Source: Bacillus sp. EB106-08-02-XG196
GTDB taxonomy: Bacteria > Bacillota > Bacilli > Bacillales > Cytobacillaceae
Direction: 5' to 3'
Assembly (NCBI RefSeq): GCF_013396335.1
Contig: NZ_JABWSY010000014.1
Location: 124,001 to 188,000, forward strand
DNA length: 64,000 nt
Part shown: positions 1-8,547 of the stretch, one piece after another
Layout of the letters: each line of letters begins with the position of its first letter
Position numbering within the stretch: position 1 is the stretch's first letter
Translations under genes and position numbers: made by a program
Notes under the pieces: model-generated
Told to the model about the DNA's origin: nothing
Database searches by the model: none
Seen by the model: the letters and a program-made list of their open reading frames with translations, nothing else

Positions 1-110
1 GAGGGTAACTGAATGCCTTCCTTCTGGGCAATATCGATAATCGTTTCAGCCCTAAGGCTTCCATCCAAATGACAGTGAAGTTCAATTTTTGGCAATGCTA
101 AAAAGTTCAT
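1..110 (-). CDS. add: adenosine deaminase, N-terminal part (runs off window)
   Basis: Only the first 36 codons are in the window. Adenosine deaminase converts adenosine to inosine in cytosolic purine salvage. The N-terminus reads MNFLALPKIELHCHLDGSLR, the family's signature start; HxH in HCH supplies two zinc ligands of the amidohydrolase fold. The ATG at 110 is preceded by an AGGAGG site at good spacing. An adenine-type riboswitch with its own terminator lies directly upstream, so expression is probably adenine-dependent. The identification rests on a short but very characteristic segment. Confidence 0.9.
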   Translation of the reverse strand, partial: MNFLALPKIELHCHLDGSLRAETIIDIAQKEGIQLP

Positions 111-147
111 TTTTGTCCTCCTGAAATAATTTTTAGATTAGAATTCA

Positions 148-260
148 GAAAAAAAAATTCCTGACTACGAAGAAAATACAAATCTTGTACTTTCTTCGTA
201 ATCAGGAATTTCGGTTCCTGGTAGAGACCTCCAAACCATATTATTGGAGTTATACGAAAT
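148..260 (-). promoter_or_regulatory. purine (adenine-type) riboswitch with intrinsic terminator
   Basis: Read on the minus strand, 260 to about 193 matches the purine aptamer. The P1 arm TTCGTA pairs with TACGAA, P2/L2 contains ATAATATGGTTTGGAG, J2/3 has TCTCTACC, P3 is AGGAACCGAAATTCCT, and J3/1 is GATTACG. The specificity nucleotide (position 74 of the xpt numbering) is T/U, which in characterised members means adenine rather than guanine. The 3' half of P1/P3 can instead pair with 157-180 to form a long hairpin followed by a U run (148-156). The two structures are mutually exclusive, as in an ON switch of the pbuE type. It sits upstream of add. Confidence 0.88.
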
Positions 261-287
261 TTTATTGAATTCTTTAACGTTTTTTAA

Positions 288-316
288 AGGATAATAAAAA
301 AAGTTTAGATTGTCAA
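288..316 (-). promoter_or_regulatory. sigma-A type promoter for add leader
   Basis: On the minus strand a perfect -35 TTGACA (316-311) is separated by 17 bp from TATCCT (293-288). Transcription would start near 280, just upstream of the riboswitch aptamer. Confidence 0.6.
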
Positions 317-502
317 CAAGGTGCCTACACGAATAATTCATTTTGTTTATTGTAAAAGCATTTTCTACAATAACAATTATTATTTGCCTTCCAACAAACC
401 TGACACTTGCTATTTATAATATTTCACCTGATTCATCCTTGCAAAAACTAGAATAAGAAGCGGCCCAGGACACAAACTATGCTAAAAAGGAGGGTGTATA
501 TC

Positions 503-643
503 ATGGATGAAAAGGGTTTAAAACAGAACGCTAGTAATACTTTACGCACGAATAAACTGAAACCTTTAGATAAAATAGCAAGCATTGATGAGCTGAAAAA
601 AGAGCATGAACCAGAGTATGTATTCTTATATTGGGATCAATGA
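503..643 (+). CDS. small protein of unknown function (46 aa)
   Basis: ATG at 503 follows a very strong AAAGGAGGGT site, and the frame is open to the TGA at 641. The product is a hydrophilic, lysine-rich 46-residue protein ending in VFLYWDQ, with no signal peptide or membrane segment. I do not recognise the family. The ribosome binding site is the main reason for calling it; it stands alone between add and a region of gene remnants. Confidence 0.5.
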   Translation: MDEKGLKQNASNTLRTNKLKPLDKIASIDELKKEHEPEYVFLYWDQ

Positions 644-909
644 AGATAAGTATCTTCAGAAGAGAAAATGAAATGGATTATGAATAGAATAATACCAAAA
701 TAAAGCAATTCTTCTTATAGAGAATTGCTTTCAATCTGCCAAAATTAGCAGGAGGATATTAAATTAATGCACCCTTACTTCAATAAGCTATTTGTTTCAC
801 TAAATATTTTTTCCGAAAACCTGTTGAATCTACTTTCAATATGTAAACAGTGTCTAATATTGTTTTTCTCCATATTCCTTAATAATCCTGTAAAAGAGGA
901 CCCAAATAC

Positions 910-1005
910 TTACGACCAATAATTTTCTATCACATCTTTTACATCATCTGCTCCGCCCATATAAATGCGGTCTTTAATTAATTCATGATAGTTCTTCGTA
1001 GTCAT
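910..1005 (-). pseudogene. short truncated reading frame (31 aa) behind the trxB remnant
   Basis: ATG at 1005 has a GGTGGAGGATT site in front. The product starts MTTKNYHELIKDRIYMGGAD and stops after 31 codons. This looks like the N-terminus of a longer conserved Bacillus protein, possibly a phosphatase-like family, but I am not certain. It overlaps the 3' end of the trxB fragment by 23 bp, a normal operon arrangement. Together they are probably the leftovers of a trxB-plus-one operon. Confidence 0.4.
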
Positions 1006-1165
1006 GATAATCCTCCACCTTTTTATAATGATTTACTCCAATCATGGTAGCATTGTTTTCTAAATAACGTTCAGCATCCAGTGCAGCCATACACCCTGTA
1101 CCTGCTGCTGTAATGGCTTGGCGATATTTTTTATCTTGAACATCTCCACCAAAAACGCAGTCCCT
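983..1165 (-). pseudogene. trxB: thioredoxin reductase, C-terminal fragment
   Basis: The minus-strand frame reads GGDVQDKKYRQAITAAGTGC and then MAALDAERYLEN. This is the C-terminal FAD-binding end of thioredoxin reductase, the NADPH-dependent enzyme that reduces thioredoxin. Everything upstream of the GGD motif is missing, so only about the last 60 of roughly 315 residues remain. There is no start codon or promoter of its own. It is therefore a remnant, and a full copy elsewhere in the genome is expected. Confidence 0.8.
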
Positions 1166-1218
1166 TTTTCAACTCTTGCACTCTTCACTTAAGCGAATTA
1201 GTTCACAATCTTTTTATG

Positions 1219-1692
1219 CTAGTTGTCTGAGAAATTTTGTTTACCTTCAATAATGTATTGAATCCCATACAACAAAGGGGCTTTGTAAAAGAAATACAGA
1301 AAAAAAGGAAAATTACTTATTCGAACTAATTTAGCTACTTTTAACTTTTCCAGTAACTTTATTAACATAAATGCAAAAAATGCATTAACAGTGGCATTAA
1401 GTAAAATAAACTGTTTAAAATTCCCATATGTCCATTTTAATATCCACATAGACCCTACCAAAAACGGACCAATATTAAAAGGAAATTCGTTAAATAAATA
1501 AGAATTGGGTTTATTATAAAAAACCCACCATTTACGTCTTTTCCCAATTAGTACATTAATAAATTCAAAAAATACAATCAGGAGTGAAGCGGGAGCAAAT
1601 CTTTTAATAGTATGTAACCCTAAAAAAGGTAATGTAGACCACGCCAGTATGACCATAGTAAGATTTAACAACCTACGAATCGTTATTGACAC
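1219..1692 (-). CDS. integral membrane protein of unknown function (157 aa)
   Basis: GTG start at 1692 follows an AGGAGG site; an ATG one base upstream is in a frame that closes after three codons. The protein has about four hydrophobic segments (around residues 8-25, 35-50, 75-95 and 100-120) and a basic, aromatic-rich middle containing RRKWWVFYNKP. I recognise it only as a type of small multi-pass protein frequent in Bacillaceae. No neighbour suggests a function. Confidence 0.55.
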   Translation of the reverse strand: MSITIRRLLNLTMVILAWSTLPFLGLHTIKRFAPASLLIVFFEFINVLIGKRRKWWVFYNKPNSYLFNEFPFNIGPFLVGSMWILKWTYGNFKQFILLNATVNAFFAFMLIKLLEKLKVAKLVRISNFPFFLYFFYKAPLLYGIQYIIEGKQNFSDN

Positions 1693-1779
1693 ATTTATTA
1701 ACCTCCTATTCCAAAAAGCTATTCCTACCTGATAAAGTCTCCAATCAAATATACTTGTATGTAGTTATTCTTAATTAAA

Positions 1780-1855
1780 CCTGCTGCGTTTGTTCTATAA
1801 AAAATTCAACAAAAAAGGCGGTTAATCCTTCCTGGATAAACGCACCTGTTACTTA
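1780..1855. repeat. intergenic hairpin repeat (copy 1)
   Basis: Contains a hairpin with arms GCGGTTAATCC and GGATAAACGC around a TTCCT loop, followed by GCACCTGTTACTTAA. A closely similar element lies at 3550-3630, and more degenerate relatives at about 4465-4545, 5560-5615, 6300-6365 and 8620-8660. It resembles the short dispersed elements of Bacillus intergenic DNA. The function is unknown; its position after gene ends would suit a terminator. Confidence 0.5.
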
Positions 1856-1992
1856 AAGTGAAACCGAAAGTCAATATGAATATGATAATACAATCACTAC
1901 TGTTATTGATATAGCTTACAATGTCATTGCTTATACTAGGCATGTACCATAAAATGATTTAGTAACAAGATAAATGATAAAGAGGTAAAAAA

Positions 1993-3351
1993 ATGAGATT
2001 AGATTCACATTCTAAAAAGAAGATGCGTTTTACATCCGTACAATTGCTTGTATTGTTTTATTTTGCAGCAGTTATCCTTTCGACTATATTGCTTCTTTTT
2101 CCTATTACATTGAAGGACGGAGCAGAACTATCACTATTAGATGCTTTATTTATCTCTGCAAGTGCTGTCAGTGTTACAGGGCTATCGACTGTATCATTAA
2201 CAGAAATACTCAGTGTTCCAGGTACGTTTATTTTTGCATTTATATTGCAATTTGGCGGAATCGGCGTAATGACGCTTGGAACCTTTATTTGGCTATTAAT
2301 GGGCAAAAAAATTGGCTTAATGGAAAGAAAACTAATTATGACGGACCAGAATCAAACGAATCTCTCAGGATTGGTTATTTTAATGCGTCAAATCCTTCTC
2401 ATCATGATTGCAATTGAGTTAATAGGGACGTTGATTTTAGGGTTTTATTTTTTAAACTATTTCCCTACATGGGAAGAAGCGTTTCTCCAGGGCTTTTTCG
2501 CTTCTATAAGTGCAACAACGAATGCAGGCTTCGACATTACAGGTGAATCATTGATACCCTTTGCCAACGATTACTTTATTCAAAGTATTAATATCCTATT
2601 AATGATTTTTGGCTCCATCGGCTTTCCAGTCCTTATTGAAATAAAGAACTATTTTATTACTAAGCGGAAGAGGTCTTTCAGATTTTCACTTTTCACAAAA
2701 TTAACTACCTTTACTTTTTTTGCATTAATCATAGTCGGAGCTCTATGTATTTATATCTTTGAGTCCAATCATTTTTTTGCTGATAAAGCTTGGCATCAAT
2801 CTTTGTTCTATTCTCTATTTCAATCCGTTACCACACGCAACGGTGGTTTAGCAACAATGGATATGAATGAATTTTCTACACCGACGCTTTTGGTTCTTTC
2901 CTCTCTCATGTTTATTGGTGCATCTCCCAGCAGTGTTGGCGGAGGGATTCGAACAACGACGTTTGCTATCATGTTATTAGCTATTTATAGCTACGCAAAA
3001 GGTAAAAACAGTATTAAAGTTTTTAAGAGAGAGATTGATCCTCAAGATGTGACGAAAGCATTTGTTGTCATTACAACTGCTGCAATGATTTGCGGAATTG
3101 CAGTTGCTCTATTGACCTTTCTAGAACCGAAAATGAGTTTACTTCAACTTTTCTTTGAAGTCTGTTCTGCGTTTGGTACTACAGGTCTTTCTATGGGAAT
3201 CACGGCAGATTTAAGTATTGGTGGGAAAATCATAATTATTCTACTAATGTTCATTGGGCGTATCGGTATCTTTTCCTTCCTATTCCTATTAAGGGGTGAA
3301 ACAAAAGAAGAGCACTACCGTTATCCTAAAGAAAGAGTCATTATTGGATAG
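1993..3351 (+). CDS. Ktr/Trk-type potassium transporter membrane subunit (KtrB/KtrD-like)
   Basis: A 452-aa multi-pass protein of the TrkH/KtrB superfamily, which moves K+ across the membrane with Na+ dependence and is gated by a cytosolic KtrA/C-type RCK subunit. It has four repeated membrane-pore-membrane units whose filter-like turns are visible as SAVSVTGLS, TTNAGFD, TTRNGGL and GTTGLSMG. The length matches B. subtilis KtrB/KtrD (about 445-450 aa). No RCK gene is adjacent, which is the KtrD situation in B. subtilis, but I cannot separate KtrB from KtrD by eye. ATG at 1993 follows AAAGAGGT. Confidence 0.85.
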   Translation: MRLDSHSKKKMRFTSVQLLVLFYFAAVILSTILLLFPITLKDGAELSLLDALFISASAVSVTGLSTVSLTEILSVPGTFIFAFILQFGGIGVMTLGTFIWLLMGKKIGLMERKLIMTDQNQTNLSGLVILMRQILLIMIAIELIGTLILGFYFLNYFPTWEEAFLQGFFASISATTNAGFDITGESLIPFANDYFIQSINILLMIFGSIGFPVLIEIKNYFITKRKRSFRFSLFTKLTTFTFFALIIVGALCIYIFESNHFFADKAWHQSLFYSLFQSVTTRNGGLATMDMNEFSTPTLLVLSSLMFIGASPSSVGGGIRTTTFAIMLLAIYSYAKGKNSIKVFKREIDPQDVTKAFVVITTAAMICGIAVALLTFLEPKMSLLQLFFEVCSAFGTTGLSMGITADLSIGGKIIIILLMFIGRIGIFSFLFLLRGETKEEHYRYPKERVIIG

Positions 3352-3549
3352 GTTATTCAGCTAGGGTAAGTACGGTAAGCATTTTCTAGTTGTATAGGGT
3401 GATTAATTACCTTATACAAACACTCTATTATCATTATGGCTTCTGTTAGCAGTAACAAAACTTAACAATGTTTTAGCATATTGTATTTAATAGATATAAA
3501 TAAAATAGCCTAGCTCTCGCTAGGTTATATCTCTTTTAGCATTAACTTA

Positions 3550-3630
3550 ATCGACTAACCTGCCCCGTTCGTCTAACAAGGATTAACAAAAAGGTGCGTT
3601 AATCCTTTACAGATAGACGCACCTCTTAAT
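3550..3630. repeat. intergenic hairpin repeat (copy 2)
   Basis: An 8-bp perfect stem AGGTGCGT/ACGCACCT encloses TAATCC...GATAG, with flanks resembling the element at 1780-1855. It lies between the convergent potassium transporter gene and the 80-aa frame, where it could end transcription from either side. Confidence 0.5.
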
Positions 3631-3637
3631 TGTATTT

Positions 3638-3937
3638 TTATTGTAGATTAAAGAAACAGTGTCCATCTAAAATATCTTGATAACGTAGTTGGGCTTTTTC
3701 GCCAATCTTAACTAATCCTGCAATATAACATTCTTGCTCACTACCTACATATAATTCAAAACTAAAGTCTGGTTCAGTTGTTGGTACGATATCACCACTA
3801 TAAATATCTCCACTTTTACTTACCATATTAAAATTCATAATGCCATCAATCATAAAAGGCAGATTTTGCTTCTTCCCCACGTATAACCTCAGAAACAGTT
3901 AAATCGAATTTAATTAAGTCCCATTCATTATTTATCC
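3638..3937 (-). pseudogene. small hypothetical gene, probably frameshifted
   Basis: An 80-aa frame can start at GTG 3880 and run to 3638, but it has no ribosome binding site. A second frame just upstream (3937 to about 3860) reads NEWDLIKFDLTVSEVIRGEE. It has the look of real coding sequence, overlaps the end of the VOC gene, and runs into a stop where the 80-aa frame takes over. The simplest reading is one small gene downstream of the VOC gene broken by a frameshift near 3860-3885. I do not recognise the family. Confidence 0.35.
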
Positions 3938-4369
3938 GATTTTCTCCGCCAACTCTAAAATAATTCCCTCTGGACCACGAACGTAGCATAACTTATAACT
4001 TTCTTCATATTGCTGTATCTCACTAAAGATTTCAGTACCCTTCTTTTTCAATTTAGCAACAATAGTTTCAATATCTTCAACAGCAAAACAAATATGTCGG
4101 ATACCCAGCGTATTTGCACAAGGTTGCTGAATATCTTTTTCATCTGACGGCTGATAAAATTTAACTAACTCTATCCATGCCTGACCACCTGGCATTCCCA
4201 ATCCTACACATGCCGTTTTAACATCTTTAAGCCCCACTATTCTGTCCAACAGTTCTCCATCCAATTCCCATTCCGCTTGCACTTCAAGTCCTAAATCAAG
4301 AAAAAATGCTTTAGCCTCTGAAAGATCATTTACGTTTATACTCACATGATCTATTCTATTGATCCTCAT
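3932..4369 (-). CDS. VOC (glyoxalase/bleomycin resistance) family protein
   Basis: A 145-aa protein of the vicinal oxygen chelate fold, with two beta-alpha-beta-beta-beta modules: the first begins NRIDHVSINV and the second RHICFAVEDIETI, ending GPEGIILELAE. The His and Glu residues at these positions are the usual metal ligands. The family includes methylmalonyl-CoA epimerases, glyoxalases and resistance proteins; the substrate cannot be assigned. ATG at 4369 has an excellent AGGAGGTAGGAG site. It is followed by a small, probably broken gene. Confidence 0.75.
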   Translation of the reverse strand: MRINRIDHVSINVNDLSEAKAFFLDLGLEVQAEWELDGELLDRIVGLKDVKTACVGLGMPGGQAWIELVKFYQPSDEKDIQQPCANTLGIRHICFAVEDIETIVAKLKKKGTEIFSEIQQYEESYKLCYVRGPEGIILELAEKIG

Positions 4370-4639
4370 ATCTCCTACCTCCTATGTTCCTGTTATTTTC
4401 AATACCTGTATTTGTGTTAGATTTGTTTGGTATTATTTCGCTTAAAGCAGAAAATATCCTTCTTCAACAAACCTGTCCAGTTAGTACAATAAATTCAAAA
4501 AAATAAGCGATAATGCCTCTTGGACTATCGGACCTGCTAGTTTAATAAGTTTCCACAATATTTTTGTTGTTAATATTATCTAAACTAGTATAATTACCCA
4601 ATGTAGGAGAAAAATTGAGATTGCAAGGGTGGAAGTAAT

Positions 4640-5494
4640 ATGTTACTTATTGGTAGTATTGGAATGGTTTTTCTATTATCAAGCTACATTATTTATTACA
4701 CTTTCCGAAACAAAAACAGGCTTAGCTGTATGGCTGGAATGATGATAAGTATGACTAACTCAATGATGGTAAGTATTGCTATTGGGAGTATTTTAGGAAT
4801 CCTTATTCAAAATAAAGATTTAACCATACCTACGATTATTTCTGTATCATTAGGAATGATTGTCGGATATATGACAGGTAGACCTGTTTCACTGATGGCA
4901 TCAATCGACGGATTAACAGCAGGAATAATGGGTGGAATGATGGGTTCAATGTTAGGCGTGATGTTACAGCCAAAATCTATAGACGTTATGATTTACTTTA
5001 TTGACATCGTGTTTGTAGCAGTAATGGTATTACTAATTCGGTTAATTGATGAAGAAACAAATACAAAAAATCAAGAAAGCATAAGTAAAAAGCCTTTAGT
5101 AGCTAACCCCTTTGTTTTAGTCATTATTTTAATATTTATGGGTGTTCTTTTATTCGGAAAAGGTGCGTTTTATTCCGATGGCAGTAAACAAGCGTCAAAC
5201 GAAGTAGAGGATATTAAATTCACAGATACAAGTAGTCAGATATATGAAGTTATGGTAAAACCTACTGAGTATACCCCTAATAATATAGTATTAAAAGCTG
5301 AAACACCATCAATCATTAACTTTAAAACAGAGGAAGTTGGTTGTACGGGTATTGTCCTATCAGAGGAACTCGGGTTTAACATTTCATTAAAAGCACATAC
5401 AAATAACTATGTTAATATTAAATCTCTCAAGCCCGGAACTTATCATTACGCTTGTGGAATGAATATGTACAAAGGTACAATAACGGTGCAATAG
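4640..5494 (+). CDS. methionine-rich membrane protein with C-terminal cupredoxin domain
   Basis: 284 aa. The first ~140 residues form membrane segments unusually rich in Met and Gly (MAGMMISMTNSMM near residue 32, GIMGGMMGSMLGVM near residue 100). A further membrane helix lies near 155-172, followed by an extracytoplasmic domain of ~90 residues. That domain has cupredoxin-like features: EEVGCTG, and YHYACGMNMYKG near the C-terminus with Cys and Met as probable copper ligands. The arrangement suggests copper binding or handling at the membrane (inference). No other copper genes are adjacent. ATG at 4640 has a weak GGGTGGAAG site. Confidence 0.65.
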   Translation: MLLIGSIGMVFLLSSYIIYYTFRNKNRLSCMAGMMISMTNSMMVSIAIGSILGILIQNKDLTIPTIISVSLGMIVGYMTGRPVSLMASIDGLTAGIMGGMMGSMLGVMLQPKSIDVMIYFIDIVFVAVMVLLIRLIDEETNTKNQESISKKPLVANPFVLVIILIFMGVLLFGKGAFYSDGSKQASNEVEDIKFTDTSSQIYEVMVKPTEYTPNNIVLKAETPSIINFKTEEVGCTGIVLSEELGFNISLKAHTNNYVNIKSLKPGTYHYACGMNMYKGTITVQ

Positions 5495-5502
5495 AATTTA
5501 TT

Positions 5503-5533
5503 CAAAAAACCCCTTTCAAGAAGGGGTTTTTTG
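5503..5533. terminator. rho-independent terminator
   Basis: CAAAAAACCCC/GGGGTTTTTTG hairpin right after the cupredoxin gene; the U/A runs on both sides let it work in both directions. Confidence 0.85.
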
Positions 5534-5616
5534 AACTATTTTTTCCTCCGTTAGTTAAATAAAAACCGTAGTAGCCTTTGTTAAACAAAAGCCACCCCGT
5601 AAGTTGAATAAGATAT

Positions 5617-6270
5617 TTATTTAGTTCCATTAACAATAAGGTCTGCTCTTTCATAAGGTTTTTGTTCTTCAACATAAATGTCTTCTGAGATCATCCAATT
5701 ATTTTCCCACATATCACGAGCCTCTTCCCCGTCTCTTTCAAGACCTCGTGAAAGTCTTATTTCTCGTGAACATTCAACCCATATTGTAAAGTCGTATTTA
5801 TTGGCTAATTCATTGCGAATGGAATATACACCTTCTATTATGACAATTCCTCCGATTGGAACAGTATGCCATTCTGCTAAATCATCCGTCTCCCAATCAT
5901 ATCGCTGATAACACCCCTCTTTGTTTTGACTAATAGGTTCAAGAACTTGATTTAGTACACGTTTCCAATCAATATCCGCACCAATGTTTTTTTTTGCTGG
6001 ATGTGTTTTTATTAGTTGTGAGGATGGTAAATAAAAATCATCCATATGTACAACAGTTACATTTGAACATTCATTTTTTAATCTATTTGCAAATGTACTT
6101 TTTCCTGAACCCCCACAACCATCTATTCCAATTAGCAAGGTCGACTGTTTTTTGGGAATTGAATTAATTGAACGAACCAATTGTACAAAATTATTAAATT
6201 CACCTTTTTTAATTTTGAAACTCACTATATCACCACTTTTAAGTTTGTTAAATATTAGTTCTTCAAACAT
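5617..6270 (-). CDS. uridine kinase-like P-loop kinase
   Basis: 217 aa. The Walker A motif GCGGSGKST (about residue 51) is followed by MDDFYLP, the conserved substrate-binding aspartate segment of uridine/phosphoribulokinase-type enzymes. IIEGVYS and a WVECSREIRLSRGLERD lid region complete the fold. It probably phosphorylates uridine/cytidine or a related small molecule in the cytosol. The N-terminal ~45 residues are an extension not found in Udk. It is not the typical udk by context or length, so no symbol is given. Confidence 0.7.
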   Translation of the reverse strand: MFEELIFNKLKSGDIVSFKIKKGEFNNFVQLVRSINSIPKKQSTLLIGIDGCGGSGKSTFANRLKNECSNVTVVHMDDFYLPSSQLIKTHPAKKNIGADIDWKRVLNQVLEPISQNKEGCYQRYDWETDDLAEWHTVPIGGIVIIEGVYSIRNELANKYDFTIWVECSREIRLSRGLERDGEEARDMWENNWMISEDIYVEEQKPYERADLIVNGTK

Positions 6271-6435
6271 TTAATCAAAACCTGCTTATTGAAGTGCTTC
6301 TTTAGTTGAAGAAGAAAAAAGCCTTACTCCTTATTGAAGTAAAGCACCCCTATAGTTTAAGTACAATTATTCACAATGTTAGCTTTCATAATATAAAGAA
6401 CTCGCCTCAATAATCCTTATTTCTCATCTCAAGCT

Positions 6436-6942
6436 TTATTTCATTTCACTAATTTTCACATCAAAGATGCTTAATAACAATACTATAATCATTATTGATA
6501 ATAGCCAAGCAAACAAAGGTTTTTTGTAATGAATAGGCAAGATAAAGAAAATAATGGCTGTAAATAACACAGACCACCAAATATTCCAACCATTATGGTA
6601 TGAAATAAACCCAAACTTACTATTAAAATACTCTGCACATAAATATATTCCTACCCATAACAAAAACCATAATGAACGTTTTTTCCATCCATCAGGGAAC
6701 CTCCCTAAGTATATTAATACGGTTGCAGAGTAGGATACGACCATAGCTAAAATTGTAATAGTAGTATGGTTAGGTAAGATTAAATCATGAAACAACCACA
6801 TTGTTTTTTTATAGAGGAGAAAGTTGTATAAAAAATCTCCAATGATTAAGAAGAGTATTGTCGGATAATACAGTTTCCAATTCCTCCAATCCCCCCATTT
6901 AAACGCTGCTAACATATATAAAATATTGATAAAAATATACAT
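6436..6942 (-). CDS. CBO0543-type membrane protein
   Basis: 168 aa with about five hydrophobic helices and conserved aromatic pairs (FKWGDWRNWKLYYP at residues 14-27, LIIGDFLYNFLLY, WLFHD). This layout fits the CBO0543 family of small Firmicutes membrane proteins with no known role. ATG at 6942 is preceded by AAAGGATGG. No operon partner is visible. Confidence 0.6.
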   Translation of the reverse strand: MYIFINILYMLAAFKWGDWRNWKLYYPTILFLIIGDFLYNFLLYKKTMWLFHDLILPNHTTITILAMVVSYSATVLIYLGRFPDGWKKRSLWFLLWVGIYLCAEYFNSKFGFISYHNGWNIWWSVLFTAIIFFILPIHYKKPLFAWLLSIMIIVLLLSIFDVKISEMK

Positions 6943-7210
6943 AAGACCATCCTTTAAAATTAGTATTTCTATTTTCCCTCAATAACAGGAAATTATATAA
7001 ATGAGATGGTCTACCCTTGTTGAACTAAACTGCCGTTAGCGAAAAAGAAAACCTTCCAAAATGACTGCTACGTTCTTAAAATCTTGCTGTTGAAAATCTT
7101 AAAGAAATATTTCAGCCTTCGAAGTCATAATTTGTTCTTCTTTTCTGCAAACTTTTTGGACATTTTCTTTCTATAATAATATTAGTAAATAACAATTTGG
7201 AGGAATCAAG

Positions 7211-7399
7211 ATGAAGAAAATCATTGCAACTACTGCGTTTCTTGTTGTTCTGGCATTTAGCAGCTCAGCACTTGCTGCTGGAAGTGATGTCGCCCATTGT
7301 GCCCAAATGGGAGAAAAGGGAATTTCACAAAAAGCCAAGGAAATGACTAAGGGCGTTTCCGAATGTGCTACTATGCCTGATTGCCCAATGAATAATTAG
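7211..7399 (+). CDS. small secreted Cys-containing protein (62 aa)
   Basis: ATG at 7211 follows GGAGGAATCAAG. Residues 1-22 are a clear signal peptide (KK, hydrophobic core, SSALAA cleavage site). The mature peptide of ~40 residues has four Cys (AHCAQMG, SECATM, DCPMNN) and is methionine-rich, which could bind metal or form disulfides. The family is not recognised. A hairpin terminator follows directly, so it is a single-gene unit. Confidence 0.65.
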   Translation: MKKIIATTAFLVVLAFSSSALAAGSDVAHCAQMGEKGISQKAKEMTKGVSECATMPDCPMNN

Positions 7400-7411
7400 G
7401 ATTACAAACGT

Positions 7412-7440
7412 AAAAGCCAGAGAACCACTTCCTGGCTTTT
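7412..7440 (+). terminator. rho-independent terminator
   Basis: AAAAGCCAG/CTGGCTTTT hairpin 13 bp after the small secreted protein gene. Confidence 0.8.
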
Positions 7441-7614
7441 ACTGTTTACAGTAACCACATTTTAGGGGTAATACCTACCAGTGCTTTTTTTAATTCTCCA
7501 TATCTCATTGTGCCTTCCGACATTAGTTACAATAAAATAATGGGCTTCCATTTCCCAACCAAGATGGAAAGTGCATCGTGTACTTTACAATATTCAGGTT
7601 TTATTTTCATCTTA

Positions 7615-7824
7615 ACCTCCAATATTAGGGTATATTCAGGTTCGTCAGGAGATATTGTATCTAATACACTGAATTACGCATCTGTCACATTTTTAGAAAT
7701 GATATTAGAAAAAGGTGCATATGTTATTCAAGACCTTCCTGATACCTATAATGGCTATGTTTATGTATTAGAAGGAAGTGGCACATTCGGAGAAAATCAA
7801 GTCGAAGCCACGCCACCGCAATAG
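7615..7824 (+). pseudogene. pirin family protein, internal/C-terminal fragment
   Basis: The frame reads RVYSGSSGDIVSNTLNYA, then EMILEKGAYVIQDLP and GYVYVLEGSGTFGENQ. This is the second cupin half of pirin-family proteins. The open frame can be extended upstream to 7510, but that part bears no resemblance to pirin and there is no ribosome binding site. The frame also ends well before a normal pirin C-terminus, so this is a remnant. An intact but different pirin gene lies at 22397-23410. Confidence 0.6.
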
Positions 7825-7926
7825 CCTCTTGAAAATTAAACTCTTGCTACCCTTTAGTCTAAGTGCAATTTTTACAAACAATAAATTTCACCTTGTGACA
7901 GCAAGTAATAATGTAAGAGAATGTTA

Positions 7927-8547
7927 TTAATAGGCGATTCCTACACGTGATTGGACATAATCGCTACTTTCTATCTGACGATAAGTAAATTCTGCTGTAT
8001 CAGAAACTGATATTTTCATACCACCTTCTGGCAAAAAATTACGTTCAATTCGATATTGACCTTCCCTTTCTCCATCTGGTAAATATGTAGGACATACAAT
8101 CGTCCAATCGAGTGTTGATTGTTTCAGCATATCGTAAACTTTATGATGTTCTTCTGCTGCACGGGTTGATTTACGTTTTGATTCACTTGACTGATAACGG
8201 ATTACGGTTGGCGTAGTTCTACTTTGTAAGATCCCTGCGGTTCCTATCGTGATAATTCGTTTTATACCTTCGTTTTCCATTGCTTTGATAATTAGTGGCA
8301 TACTTTCTGATAGAGTGGTTGTGCCATCAGTATTTAGTGCACTAATAACTACATCAATCCCATGCATTGCACGTACTATATCATTTTTATTTAAAACATT
8401 CCCTTGAATAATGGTTAAATTTTCACTATTTATTTGAAGCTTCTCTGGAGTGCGAACTAATACAGTAACATGATGTCTATCATGAAGGGCATAAGTTACT
8501 ATTTGACTTCCAACTCGTCCAGTTGCACCTAAAATTAAAATATTCAA
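7927..8547 (-). CDS. NAD(P)H-binding protein (atypical SDR)
   Basis: 206 aa with the N-terminal Rossmann motif LILGATGRVGSQI, then LVRTPEKL and GIDVVISAL, as in NmrA/YwnB-type atypical short-chain dehydrogenases. These bind NAD(P)H and often act as redox sensors or reductases; no substrate can be given. The start is TTG at 8547, supported by AAGGAGGATTATACTT directly in front. It is monocistronic. Confidence 0.75.
   Translation of the reverse strand: MNILILGATGRVGSQIVTYALHDRHHVTVLVRTPEKLQINSENLTIIQGNVLNKNDIVRAMHGIDVVISALNTDGTTTLSESMPLIIKAMENEGIKRIITIGTAGILQSRTTPTVIRYQSSESKRKSTRAAEEHHKVYDMLKQSTLDWTIVCPTYLPDGEREGQYRIERNFLPEGGMKISVSDTAEFTYRQIESSDYVQSRVGIAY

Noticed and set aside
7510..7614. 5' extension of the pirin-like frame to an ATG at 7510
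   Set aside because: No ribosome binding site, and the sequence before RVYSG has no pirin character.
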